The notes: generated from the letters alone by a model not told the origin. A DNA stretch of 64,000 nucleotides from Sialis fuliginosa (GCA_961205875.1 OY540815.1:3286001-3350000); one strand, 5' to 3'; shown: positions 23,711 through 34,958, counted from the stretch's first letter. Numbers and translations are program-made.

Positions 23711-24307
23711 AATAGACCTGATTAAAAAAATTAATTTCATTTGATTTTAAGTCGGATGAAACTTATACAGGTCGTTATTTATGTTAAAAAAATAAGAAAA
23801 AAAAAGTCAGCAGGTAATCCGACAGGGGAAAGATCGTCAGCAGGGGGATTGTAGGTGCAAACCAGGCATTTGACTATAATATAGAACAACCAAATGTATT
23901 ATTCAGCTGACAACTTTACCCCCTTTAAATATTCTGCTGACCTTTTTTTTCATCAAATATACTATTTAAATACCCTCTATAATTAATTTCAAGCGGCCTG
24001 ATATCAATTTAATAACAAAAATATTCATTTTTATGTGTTTTTATATAGCATATCTAGACTATCTTCTATCACTCGACTTGCTGACAACTTTACCCCTTTT
24101 TAATATTGTGCTGATGCTCTTTTTTATCAAATATATTATGTAAATTATATTTATGAATAATTTTAAGCGACTAACAATTAATTTAGTCATAAAAGTTGTC
24201 GTTGCGATCTATTTCTAACGTACATGCGATTCTATGTTATAAGAAAATGAGAATTTAATATAACTGTTCGGATATAAAATAAAATGAGTATAGTCAAATT
24301 AGATTTT
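23711..24307. other. Spacer with scattered GTCAGCAG octamers
   Basis: No frame. GTCAGCAG or its complement CTGCTGAC/GCTGAC occurs repeatedly (about 23810, 23836, 23935, 24080), continuing the series from the terminal repeat and matched at 29801, 29838 and 29975. Spaced short repeats at transposon ends usually serve as transposase-binding sites; that role is an inference here. Confidence 0.45.
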
Positions 24308-27300
24308 GAGCGGAATTCTCTGGGAACAGCAAAATTTTTATGCCATAATGTAGGGGGGACATTGTAGTTTCACCACCCAAAAGTCCCACGAGCTAAACCT
24401 TGTGCTAACTCGGGGAGCCCCATTCAAAGTTGGATTTTGTGCAAATATTTGTTCATTTTCCTAGTTCATAAAAATACAGATATCTCGAGAACAAAAGTAG
24501 ATATCGAAAAAAATGTTGCTGTTTTAGAATTGCTATAAAATACCCAACAATATGACTAAATAATATTAGAACCTATACTCAAACGTTTAGGTGTCACGTT
24601 CATTTGTTTATCAAAAATCGCTGTAATTTTATTGTTTTTTCAATTCCATACTTTTTCGTTACATTATTAAGTATGAAAAAAAAATTGTTTTTTACTTTTT
24701 GTAATTTTCATCTTATTCTACGTTTAATTTCCTTTAAAAATCTGTCATGGATTTTGATCTAAAAAAATTGTGTGAATACGTAAATAAAATTTCAAAAAAG
24801 TATTATTTAGTTTGCAAATTAAATGAATGTTAAATTAACTGTATACGGTTTTTCAAAAACATTAAATATTTCATTAACCCGTCATACTATCTGCAAAATT
24901 TTAGGCATTTTGGAATCGCTATGAAATTTGAATAATATTATAGGTGCACAGAAAAAATATTTAAACACTGTGAACATATATGGGGCGGTTTTTTAGGAAA
25001 CTGCATAAAAATTACAGTCTATGAATTCATACATGGCTGTGCTCCTTTAAATAATTCCTAGTACTATGATGTCTGTTACATCTATAGTGCCCATGCATAT
25101 ACGTTTATATAAAAAAAATTTCCGCGATTAAACCATTCAAAAAAAAATTACAGTCATTTTAACTTGTGAACTGAATTTTATTTTTTCGTAATTTGGTATA
25201 ATCAAGATATCTCCTAAACAAATGAAGATACATGCAAGTACCATCGCATCAAAATACGTAAAATTTTATGTGCTACAACTTTTATGAAAAGTATTTTTTG
25301 TTATCTTTATTCTAAATGGTTAATAAATCTACGCGAAAATTTATTTTTAGAGGGACCGACGAAAAATAAGATAGTTTTGATTTTTTTCTGGCCCTAATGT
25401 GAATAATTGATAAAAAATAAGTAACACTAATTTTAGAGGATAATAATTTGCAAGCTCTCTGAAAATTAAATTTTGATAAGATTATATATAACAGAAATAT
25501 TTAATTTTAAAGTTCTCAAAAAAATGACATTTTACATCAAGATTGTTGTACAGAGTAAGCTATGGAAATTAACACTGTGCAGAGAAAAACATTGACGATG
25601 TTAAAAATTGGGAAAGATGTTACCAAATATCTATAGTTTGTTATAATAAACAATTATCAGTAATAAAATTTTTAATTCAACCCCTATATTGAAAAAAACT
25701 ACCCTTAGTGTATAATTCTCAACTTATGTTCTCGATTTTCATGAAAACGGTACATCGCACGAAAAAAATGTATGGAACTAATTGTGTAGAGATTAAAATT
25801 TGCAATTGATAACAAGTAGCATATTAATTGAGTTATTTGAAATTACGGCGTTATTCAAAGGTTTATAAACGAGGCCAAAAAACATATTAAATGTTGGTTA
25901 TTTCTGAAGGGCACAGACATTTTTTTGCCAAACTTTGTAAATATAAACTACTTATACTATTATAGAGTCAAACCAAAGTCCTAATTGATCAATGCCACAG
26001 AAAAAAAGTTATAGCCAGTTTAATTTTTTAAAAATTTATCAAAAGTGTGAATTTTGTAATATTGATATGCTGTTATAATCAAAATTTATGAAAATTTTTC
26101 ATAGCAATATAAGTCTCTTAAAAATTCTGATATTTATTTGAAATTTCACAATAATGATGGCTGTAGTTTAGTTTCAATGCTCAGTAATTAACAATTGTGT
26201 ATATTAATTTATAGGGGTTTTACAGCTCTTCAAGTGCGCAAAAATGAAAAGTGTTAATTTTAAATTCCAAAACAAAAATATTCAAAAATTGTTTACACCA
26301 AAATGAAGATAAACTTTTACATATTTCATAAAATTATTCGATCCCTTTAGTTTTTAAATGATAACATAATATCAATGTGATATTTAATCTACCCTATGAC
26401 ACCAACCCCTAAATTAAGATTATGAGGAATATATGAAGTTGGTCCATAAAGTTTCAAAAACCTTGATAAGGTCTTACGAACAAATATAGAGATTGTATAT
26501 TTATCAAAAAAACAAAATATAATATTAATAACTACCTATTTATTAACCTTTCAATTCACTACACCGTTTTTATTGAAACTAAATTAATTAAATAAGAAGA
26601 CATAAAAAATGGATTTATTCGTTAAAATAACAAAAAATTAAATGCAAAATATGTTCAACTATTCCTTATCTATAAAAAAATTTAAAATTTAATGGGAGAT
26701 GTTAACCCTTGAAAGTTAGTTCAATAAAAGTTAAAACAAAGCGAATGTAATAATTATAGACAAAATCAATGTTTAGAATTCAAAAATATTTTTTTTTAAT
26801 TTTGACGATTTGGGGTATCTACTCAATTTTTTTTAAATTTTATTGATGAATTGACAATCTCTGTATTTGTTTGTAAGACCTTATCAAGATTTTTGAAACT
26901 TTATGGACCAACTTCATATATTCCTCATAATCTTAATTTAGGGGTTGGTGTCATAGGGTACATTAAATATCACATTGATATTATGTTATCATTTAAAAAC
27001 TAAAGGGATCGAATAATTTTATGAAATATGTAAAAGTTTATCTTCATTTTGGTGTAAACAATTTTTGAATATTTTTGTTTTGGAATTTAAAATTAACACT
27101 TTTCATTTTTGCGCACTTGAAGAGCTGTAAAACCCCTATAAATTAATATACACAATTGTTAATTACTGAGCATTGAAACTAAACTACAGCCATCATTATT
27201 GTGAAATTTCAAATAAATATCAGAATTTTTAAGAGACTTATATTGCTATGAAAAATTTTCATAAATTTTGATTATAACAGCATATCAATATTACAAAATT

Positions 27301-29042
27301 CACACTTTTGATAAATTTTTAAAAAATTAAACTGGCTATAACTTTTTTTCTGTGGCATTGATCAATTAGGACTTTGGTTTGACTCTATAATAGTATAAGT
27401 AGTTTATATTTACAAAGTTTGGCAAAAAAATGTCTGTGCCCTTCAGAAATAACCAACATTTAATATGTTTTTTGGCCTCGTTTATAAACCTTTGAATAAC
27501 GCCGTAATTTCAAATAACTCAATTAATATGCTACTTGTTATCAATTGCAAATTTTAATCTCTACACAATTAGTTCCATACATTTTTTTCGTGCGATGTAC
27601 CGTTTTCATGAAAATCGAGAACATAAGTTGAGAATTATACACTAAGGGTAGTTTTTTTCAATATAGGGGTTGAATTAAAAATTTTATTACTGATAATTGT
27701 TTATTATAACAAACTATAGATATTTGGTAACATCTTTCCCAATTTTTAACATCGTCAATGTTTTTCTCTGCACAGTGTTAATTTCCATAGCTTACTCTGT
27801 ACAACAATCTTGATGTAAAATGTCATTTTTTTGAGAACTTTAAAATTAAATATTTCTGTTATATATAATCTTATCAAAATTTAATTTTCAGAGAGCTTGC
27901 AAATTATTATCCTCTAAAATTAGTGTTACTTATTTTTTATCAATTATTCACATTAGGGCCAGAAAAAAATCAAAACTATCTTATTTTTCGTCGGTCCCTC
28001 TAAAAATAAATTTTCGCGTAGATTTATTAACCATTTAGAATAAAGATAACAAAAAATACTTTTCATAAAAGTTGTAGCACATAAAATTTTACGTATTTTG
28101 ATGCGATGGTACTTGCATGTATCTTCATTTGTTTAGGAGATATCTTGATTATACCAAATTACGAAAAAATAAAATTCAGTTCACAAGTTAAAATGACTGT
28201 AATTTTTTTTTGAATGGTTTAATCGCGGAAATTTTTTTTATATAAACGTATATGCATGGGCACTATAGATGTAACAGACATCATAGTACTAGGAATTATT
28301 TAAAGGAGCACAGCCATGTATGAATTCATAGACTGTAATTTTTATGCAGTTTCCTAAAAAACCGCCCCATATATGTTCACAGTGTTTAAATATTTTTTCT
28401 GTGCACCTATAATATTATTCAAATTTCATAGCGATTCCAAAATGCCTAAAATTTTGCAGATAGTATGACGGGTTAATGAAATATTTAATGTTTTTGAAAA
28501 ACCGTATACAGTTAATTTAACATTCATTTAATTTGCAAACTAAATAATACTTTTTTGAAATTTTATTTACGTATTCACACAATTTTTTTAGATCAAAATC
28601 CATGACAGATTTTTAAAGGAAATTAAACGTAGAATAAGATGAAAATTACAAAAAGTAAAAAACAATTTTTTTTTCATACTTAATAATGTAACGAAAAAGT
28701 ATGGAATTGAAAAAACAATAAAATTACAGCGATTTTTGATAAACAAATGAACGTGACACCTAAACGTTTGAGTATAGGTTCTAATATTATTTAGTCATAT
28801 TGTTGGGTATTTTATAGCAATTCTAAAACAGCAACATTTTTTTCGATATCTACTTTTGTTCTCGAGATATCTGTATTTTTATGAACTAGGAAAATGAACA
28901 AATATTTGCACAAAATCCAACTTTGAATGGGGCTCCCCGAGTTAGCACAAGGTTTAGCTCGTGGGACTTTTGGGTGGTGAAACTACAATGTCCCCCCTAC
29001 ATTATGGCATAAAAATTTTGCTGTTCCCAGAGAATTCCGCTC
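24308..29042. repeat. Near-perfect 4,735-bp palindrome (2,189-bp arms)
   Basis: Left arm 24308-26496 starts GAGCGGAATTCTC; right arm 26854-29042 ends GAGAATTCCGCTC. Coordinates mirror exactly around 26675 at every point checked, so there is no net indel over 2.19 kb. Sections I compared base by base (24361-24446, 25801-25930) are identical; a handful of mismatches appear only near the centre (e.g. CTACC versus GTACC near 26393). The 357-bp spacer is 26497-26853. No frame of 60 codons exists in either arm, so it is not a duplicated gene. It could be a foldback transposon, a hairpin-RNA locus, or an assembly fold-back artefact. Confidence 0.9.
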
Positions 29043-29140
29043 GACGTGTTTTTTGAGTTATTTTTACTATACTAAATATGTTTTAAATTACATTTATTTA
29101 ATTTTCAACAAAAAATGATATAATTTATGACAAAAAAGCT

Positions 29141-29287
29141 TTAATAATCACAGCTATTCTCTTCGTTATCATCAGAATCTTCAGATGTGTCTGATTCATA
29201 TTCGGTGTCCTCGTTGCTGTCATCAGAAATTAGGGGGTCCAAAATTTTATTGACAGTGTTCGTTATAATTTTCAGTGAAAGTACTAA
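29141..29287 (-). pseudogene. Acidic C-terminal tail relic (about 48 codons)
   Basis: The reverse strand reads from after a stop at 29288-29290 to TAA at 29141-29143 without interruption. The product begins LVLSLKIITNTVNKILDPLI and ends with a strongly acidic serine-rich tail: SDDSNEDTEYESD, then TSEDSDDNEENSCDY. No start codon. The first part overlaps family B-unit sequence; the acidic part is unique in the window. It could be the last exon of the element's lost protein, or chance. Short acidic tails are common at protein ends, so function cannot be assigned. Confidence 0.35.
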
Positions 29288-29790
29288 TTAAAAGCTACAT
29301 TCTGATTTTTTCAGATTAATTTAATTGATAGTTTCGAAATTAGGGGGGGGGGGGGGGAGGACGCTCTGATAACGACATTTATATGCAAATATGCCGTGAC
29401 TGAAGAGTTAAAATCAAAAGATCATTTAACATTTTTTGTTTCATTTTAAGAGACCTATCTAATGACATCCCACTCAATGGGTTAAATAAAAAAAAAATGT
29501 AAGTTCACTTTTCAGTCTACAGGAGGGGGGTCCAAAATAATTTTGACAGTGTTCGTTATAATTTTCGGTGAAAGTACTAATTAAAAGCTACATTCTCGAA
29601 TTTTTTCAGATTTTTTATATTGATAGTTTAGAAAATAGAGGGAGGGGACGCTCTGATCACGACTTTGAACGCAAATATATCGTGACTGAAGGGTTAAAAT
29701 CAAAATGTCATATAACATTTTTTGTTGCATTTTAGAAGACCTATCAAATGACATCCCACTCAATGGGGTTTGTGAAAAAAAATGTGAGTT
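29222..29790 (-). repeat. Family B-type units inside the right arm
   Basis: Reverse-orientation counterparts of 23270-23710: CGTGACTGAAGGGTTAAAA (about 29681), GACATCCCACTCAATGGG (twice, about 29465 and 29750) and ACAGTGTTCGTTATAATTTT (twice). A run of 15 or so G lies at 29345-29358. The 60-codon frame at 29581-29763 lies in this repeat and is not a gene. Confidence 0.7.
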
Positions 29791-30080
29791 AATTTTTTTT
29801 AATCAGGCTGCTGACATATAATCCACTATTATCTATCCTGCTGACTATTTTTATAATTATTATTATTATTTGAACTACCGGTGTACAAATTTTCAGACGA
29901 CCTGAAATGACTTTTGGATTATTTTTTTTTACATAATCAACAATGTCTCACCACCCGGTCCACCGTTACTGGACCTGCTGACTTTAGAATCCTTCATTGC
30001 CTAATCATAAACAACAGGTTTTGATGTGAATTTATCGACCTGAAATGATTGTGTGATTTGCAACGCTGCCTCCCGTACTA
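29790..30080 (-). repeat. Right terminal inverted repeat of the 7.1-kb element
   Basis: Inverted partner of 22981-23268, with CTGCTGAC at 29801, 29838 and 29975 and TGCAACGCTGCCTCCCGTAC at its end. Confidence 0.8.
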
Positions 30081-30474
30081 TAATCAAATGGTATTTTTGA
30101 TGATAATGATTGCCTTTGATTGTCAAACCAAAAAACGTATTACATTCATTATAACAATACAATATACAGAATGAGTCAATAGTATTTATATGATGTATTT
30201 CTTCGATATCTTCTCTTTTAACCCGACAGAAACCACGTGGGGTCTGTTAGACCCCCCACTACAAAATAACCACGTACTGTTCTGCACTGTGATTGGTTTC
30301 AGTTATGAAATGTTTAGTACCTTCCTGGAATAACACTAGTTCTTAGTCATTACTAAATTTGTTACAAATTAACCACTTCTTCCAAAAGAAGTACCCATGA
30401 AAACTGCAAAATATAGTAGGGCAGAAGTAGAAATAATTTGATAAAGACATGTATGTCATAAAGGTTCCGAAGTA

Positions 30475-31025
30475 GAGGAAAGACGGACAAAGTGGCCAGT
30501 GCGGGCAATGTAGCCATTTAAGTTTACATCGCTGAATATAGCTATAACCGCGCGGGAGCAGGGAAAACAGGTTACAACCGGTGTTATCAGTGTTCTCTCT
30601 AACTTTGAAGCGGAAAGTTATACGTGTTTTGTTTCATAACCCATTTTTGCGTTTTATCGCCATTTTAATCATTTTTTATTGTTAGGTTAGAAAATATGTT
30701 TGAAAATCTACTCAACAGTCATGGAATGTAGATGCGATGCGAAATGCTATAGAAACTGTAAAAACGGATAAGATGCCATTTGCTATTGCAGCGGTTCAGG
30801 GTTTGGCCACTTTACCCAACCTAGACGGGAAAATTGGCCACTTTTCAGTTTTTTTTTAAACTAAAATTTACATTTTAAAAGTAAAAAATTTCAAAAAAAT
30901 ATAGTAGCATTATAAACTTAAATAGTTATAGTTGCTATTGGTATTTTTTTTATAATATTGCTGATTAAAAAGGTGTCAAAATAATGCATCAAACCTTACA
31001 GTGGCCACTTTGCCCGTCTTTCCCC
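30475..31025 (+). mobile_element. pogo-like TIR element inserted in family C
   Basis: Termini GAGGAAAGACGGACAAAGTG and CACTTTGCCCGTCTTTCCCC are imperfect inverted repeats of about 25 bp. TA flanks both sides (30473-30474, 31026-31027), and family C sequence resumes exactly across the insertion, giving a one-TA target as for Tc1/mariner/pogo transposons. The interior contains a psq-like helix-turn-helix relic. At about 550 bp it is an internally deleted copy. Confidence 0.7.
30689..30799 (+). pseudogene. pogo-type transposase N-terminus relic (psq-like HTH)
   Basis: The frame reads RKYV, a stop (TGA 30701-30703), KSTQQSWNVDAM, RNAIETVKTDKM then PFAIAAVQ. The pattern W-x3-M-x3-I-x-V-x-(5)-PF-x-AA is that of the pipsqueak/CENP-B-type N-terminal DNA-binding domain of pogo/Tigger transposases, where it binds the terminal inverted repeats. 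Only about 36 codons survive; after VQ the sequence passes into the GGCCACTTT-type repeat. The catalytic DDE core is absent. Not functional. Confidence 0.55.
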
Positions 31026-31806
31026 TACGTACGTGGATGTGGACTGTTTAGAGCCACTTACAGGTATATTTTTGAGTTAGAATAAATATATAAAAGTGTC
31101 ATGATCTACTAATTGAGATCTACATTTTGACAACCCACATGCCTAGATATAAAAATGAAAAATTCTATGAAGCCCCTCAATATTTCTCCAAAATTTGAAA
31201 TGATATTGTTGACTTTATTATTTGTCGTTGGTAGTCTCACCAAAGCTACGTTAACAATTTTTTTTAGATTTTTTGAGCCAGTAGTTACCGGACAAAATAA
31301 ATTACTGCTCGGAGCCCCCTACAGGCGCCATATTTTACTAATTGAGATCTATATTTCGGCACCATACATTCCTAGATATGAAAATAAAAATAAGAAATTC
31401 CATGACAGTATTTGTCTTTGGTAGCCCCACCAAAACCTCGTTACCATTTTTTCAGATTTTTTGAACCAGTAGTTACCCAGTTAGAGGGGTGGGGATAAAA
31501 TAAAATACTGTTTTTAGTACCCTACGCCATTTTTGAGTTAGAAAAAAATAAGGTCAAATTTTACTCATTGAGATCTACACGTCTCGGTATACATTTTTTT
31601 TTTATTTGCATTAAAGCCCCCTGAAGGCGCCATTTTTGATTTAGAAAAAAATAAAAAAATCATGTACAGATTAACCCCCTTCAATTTTTTACATTGAATT
31701 ATTAAACACTCTGTATATTTCAATATAATTTTTAAAATGTATATTTTTACTTCCAATAACATATAAATATTGAATTTTATATCGAAGAATTATTATTGAC
31801 TCATGC

Positions 31807-32519
31807 TAAAAAATAAAAAAAATTGTTCATAAGTACTATCTTGTGGGTTATAAATTCTCAATTTCTTAACACATTTTTACTTGTCGTATGGTTTTTATGT
31901 AATTTTACTTACATTTGAGTAAGAAATTAGTTTTGTACGTGAGTGAAATTGTCAAGCACTTTGTTTCGACAAATATATTCAAGACTCCGTCTACCATTTC
32001 TGTTTTTATTATTTTATTAGTTGAAAGTTTTTACAGTATTTTACGTGGTACAGAATGTAGAGTTGGTGAAATTAAGTTGTTCAAATTATTATACATTATA
32101 CAGCATTTTAGTAGAGGGAATAGAGACAAAAAAAGTGATGAATAGTGATGCATTCAGGAAGTTGGATTTTTTTGGATTTTCTCTTTATATGTTAGAAGAT
32201 TAGTTGAAAATTAAAAAAAATTGGAAAAATCGGCCATGTGCGTCCCGAGAAAATTGCATAATTATGCATTTTTTTACATTTCAAGTGTATCGTTACACTG
32301 TTTTTAAAATATCTCCGGTTTTATAGGTCGTAGGAAAATAAAAATAAAATAAAAATACTTATAGATTACAAGACTATAGAACTGCATAGGTAGCGTTACT
32401 TTTCAAACGCATCATAACCTCAAAAATAAAAAAAATATCGAAAAACTTTTTTATCACTAATTATACTATAATTAACGTAAAAATGAAGGGATTTTTACGA
32501 AAATAAGAGGAAATACATA
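31807..32519. other. AT-rich, no supported gene
   Basis: Overlapping short frames at 31915-32145 and 32021-32203 use the same DNA in different frames, have no recognisable motif, and are not supported. No repeat match seen. Confidence 0.4.
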
Positions 32520-33500
32520 TGTATTTTGCATCCTCGCAATATCGAAGATACGAGAAGCATTGTGATCGTTTCAGATTGAGACAAAAAAATGTTCTCCGAT
32601 TTCAAAATTTTAAAGGACCCCGCAGTTTTTGATAGGAAAATGGCTTTCAGTCAATCTCTTTGAAACCAACTGGAAAATATTCTTTAAATCATCCCGATTA
32701 AAAGTCACAATGGTCGCAACCGCCTAAGTTCCTCAGGTCTCGCGCAAAAAGCTGTTTTGTACCTAATACTGCAATAAAAAAATCAATATAGTACAGGACA
32801 TTTTGAACAAAGAAATTTAGTTTTATGTATCGTTTTGTTTATTTAATTTCTAGATTTTTGTATTGTTAAAGTTTGCAAGTTCTAGCAAATTGTTTTATGG
32901 ATTATAATAAAGTTTTTATAAAACATGTTAAGGTATGTGTAGTGCCGTCAGCGCCAGCTACTAGCGATAGTATTGAAAATATTAAATTGTAAAATAAAAA
33001 CAATAGAAAATTAGTTGTCATAAAAATATAACTTTGATTTGTAACACACTTATGGGACATATAATAAATGTAATATAATATATATAAATGTAACTATTTT
33101 AAAAATATGCTGCTTGTCTAGCCTGACAACTTTTGTATTTAAAGTTTTCTTCTATTTGTTATAATAAATTAAATATTGAACTTGGGAAATCCTGTACTAT
33201 ATCGATTTTTTTATTGCAGTATTAGGTACAAAACAGCTTTTTGCGCGAGACCTCGGGAACTTAGGCGGTTGCGACCATTGAGACATTTAATCGGGATGAT
33301 TTAGAGAATATTTTCCAGTTGGTTTCAAAGAGATTGACTGAAAGCCATTTCCCTATCAAAAACTGCGGGGTCCTTTATCTTTCCGTTTCACGTCAAGACA
33401 AACACTTTTCGTTCCGTGTCTGTCTGTCTGTCCGTCCGTGCGTGTGTCCGTCCGTCCGTCCGTCTGTCTACTGAATCCTTGTCACACGCATAACTCAGAT
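32520..33500 (+). repeat. Family A copy, split by a foldback and internally deleted
   Basis: It starts TCCTCGCAATATCGAAGATACG-like (32531), continues to TTCTCCGATTTCAAAATTTT (32592-32610), is interrupted by 32614-33374, and resumes TTTCCGTTTCACGTCAAGAC (33380) with a (GTCT/GTCC)n tract (33418-33468). After CACACGCATAACTCA it jumps to GATGTTTTTA, lacking the middle of the family. The uninterrupted equivalent is at 52720-52930. Confidence 0.75.
32614..33374. mobile_element. Foldback element, 761 bp, AGGACCCCGCAG ends
   Basis: Arms AGGACCCCGCAGTTTTTGAT and ATCAAAAACTGCGGGGTCCT are perfect at the ends; inward they share CTTTCAGTCAATCTCTTTGA and GCGACCATTG/CAATGGTCGC blocks. Inner arms reach about 32815 and 33185; the spacer contains TAGTGCCGTCAGCGCCAGC. 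The intact family A copy at 52785-52815 gives the empty site; TA is the likely duplicated target. Confidence 0.85.
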
Positions 33501-33527
33501 GTTTTTATTATAAATGGTACGTTATTA

Positions 33528-33775
33528 TAAATGGTTAGTTAATTACCTATGAAACTGACTCATTGTGGTTGCTCTAGTTACGTTACTTTGGAAGTTATGA
33601 GATAATCTTTATTTGTAAGTACTACTCTGAAGGAAGTTTTTAAACATCCTGAAGCTCAGAGGGTGTTGAAGATAGACCCTACCTTCCCGTACAATTTTTT
33701 ACTCACAATGAGCCAAAGAATCTGCTCTTAAAATATCTGTATCCCAAACCGGACCACCCTGTATATGTACTTTAT
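33528..33775. repeat. Repeat shared, inverted, with 52430-52640
   Basis: Blocks AACTGACTCATTGTGGTTGC, GGAAGTTTTTAAACA, AGCTCAGAGGGTGTTGAAGA and the end CAAACCGGACCACCCTGTAT have inverted counterparts at 52430-52640 (GATCCGGTTTAGGATACAG). The CCCTGTAT end resembles the TACAGGG foldback termini. Both copies lie next to family A. Confidence 0.6.
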
Positions 33776-34101
33776 CTCTACCTCTATAAAAGGACGTTAT
33801 ATATTATCTAGCTTGAAAACGAGCTAACTGCGCTACCACAATATTTTTAATTGCAGCCGTTTCTTTGTACAACGTGTATTAAAAGGATTAATCCAAGTGG
33901 TTATTTTAATAATTATGAAATATCCTTGATTTAAAAAGATATTTAAACCCTATCCGTTTACCGTTGCGCATACTTTGACAATTTTTTTAACAACATTAGA
34001 AATTCATTTATATTTTATTTAGTTTACATTTTCTGCGTATTTAGCTTGTAATTTTTGACATTAAAATAAAAAATAAAATGGACCAATACAATGAGTTAGT
34101 A

Positions 34102-34958
34102 TACAGTGAAACCTTCATTCTTATAACGCTCTTGATTGAATTGGATCAAAAAATGCTTTATAAACGGGATAGCGTAAACGCAGCCACTCTCGTAACGATA
34201 ACTTGCACTAAACTTTTAGACTTGCGAAAGTATATGGTTACGTGTGTTGGATGATTTTTGTGAAAATTTCTAAAAGTTTTCGATTTGCGATTCCGAAACT
34301 TGTACGGTTACTTTCACTTGTACAGTAGAAATTTGCGCAAAAATCTTCCAACACACGTTACTGTATACTTGCGTAAGTCTAAACTTGCGCAAGTATATCG
34401 TTACGTGTGTGGGTACCTTAATAGGCAGAAAATAGATTATAAAATAAATATTTTTCCTAAAAATATGTTTAAATGTAGAATCATAAGTCTTAGCTGAATC
34501 TTTTTATTTCCACACTGTTTTCATCACATTTTCGTAAAATCACCATTTTTTCCGCTGGAGTCAATGTCTTCCGTTTATAAGCAACCGTCATTATTATATA
34601 AAAAAAAAACAAGAATTATTCATTACACGTCGTCGGTATAATTGGACAGAATTAAGAAAAAACGTGTATACAAAACCGACTCATCAATATACGACCCGCT
34701 ATTAACACATAAGAGTTTGGAATGGTCAATACTTGCACAACAAATGTTGCGAAGTTGATTTGAAGAATTTTGACAAAATGTTTTCGTTGTCAACACAAAG
34801 GTTATTAACAAACTTTTGCGCGATATAAACGGGATCTGTGAGCGTTAAAACAGGAATATTTGTTTGTTAATTTACGTGTAGGGGTCGGGACCATGGCAAA
34901 AGTGCGTAATACATGAGATAGCGCTAGAAACGGGAGCGTTATATCGAGTTTCACTGTA
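34102..34958. mobile_element. pogo/Tigger-like MITE, TA flanked
   Basis: Termini CAGTGAAACCTTCATTCTTA (from 34104) and GAGTTTCACTG (to 34956) are inverted, both flanked by TA (34102-34103, 34957-34958). CAGTGAAACCTC-type ends with TA duplication are typical of pogo/Tigger-like elements. ATAACGCTC / GAGCGTTATA subterminals also pair. ORFs inside (34285-34497, 34623-34811) have no transposase motif. Related fragments occur at 4645-5040. Confidence 0.75.

Larger units (their letters stand above)
22981..30080. mobile_element. 7.1-kb TIR element enclosing a giant palindrome
   Basis: Outer ends are perfect 22-bp inverted repeats that include TA at each edge: TAGTACGGGAGGCAGCG (from 22981) and CGCTGCCTCCCGTACTA (to 30080). 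Homology continues inward for about 280 bp on each side (left to 23268, right from 29790; shared TCATTTCAGGTCGTCTGAAA), then through family B-type units (23270-23710 left, 29222-29790 right, inverted). TA at the edges suggests a TA target duplication as in Tc1/mariner-type insertion, but the superfamily is not recognised. No transposase; the only coding-like trace is an acidic tail at 29141-29287. It may be a composite of nested insertions rather than one unit. Confidence 0.7.
30445..31680 (-). repeat. Family C copy, reverse, split by a pogo-like element
   Basis: GTCATAAAGGTTCCGAAGTA (to 30474) and ACGTACGTGG (from 31027) are two halves of the family C end seen intact at 9005-9030. The rest (31028-31680) contains reversed unit words: GAGCCACTTACAGGTATATT, CCTACAGGCGCCAT, CTCACCAAAGCTACG. 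ORFs at 31155 and 31565 lie in this repeat. Confidence 0.7.
30170..31806. mobile_element. Foldback relative of 20679-22118, heavily interrupted
   Basis: Left end ATACAGAATGAGTCAATAGT with TTTCTTCGATATCTTCTC and right end ATATCGAAGAATTATTATTG then ACTCATGCT are inverted. The left end resembles the 20679 element (CAGGTGAGTCATAAG, TTCTTCAATATCTCCTCT). A piggyBac-like start (TTTTAACCCGACAGAAACC, with GGGGTCTGTTAGACCCC palindrome, 30216-30260) and a family C copy (30450-31680) lie inside. Confidence 0.55.

Noticed and set aside
24308..29042. Viral genome with terminal palindromes, or an inverted gene pair
   Set aside because: No capsid, replicase or other frame of 60 codons exists in the arms or loop.
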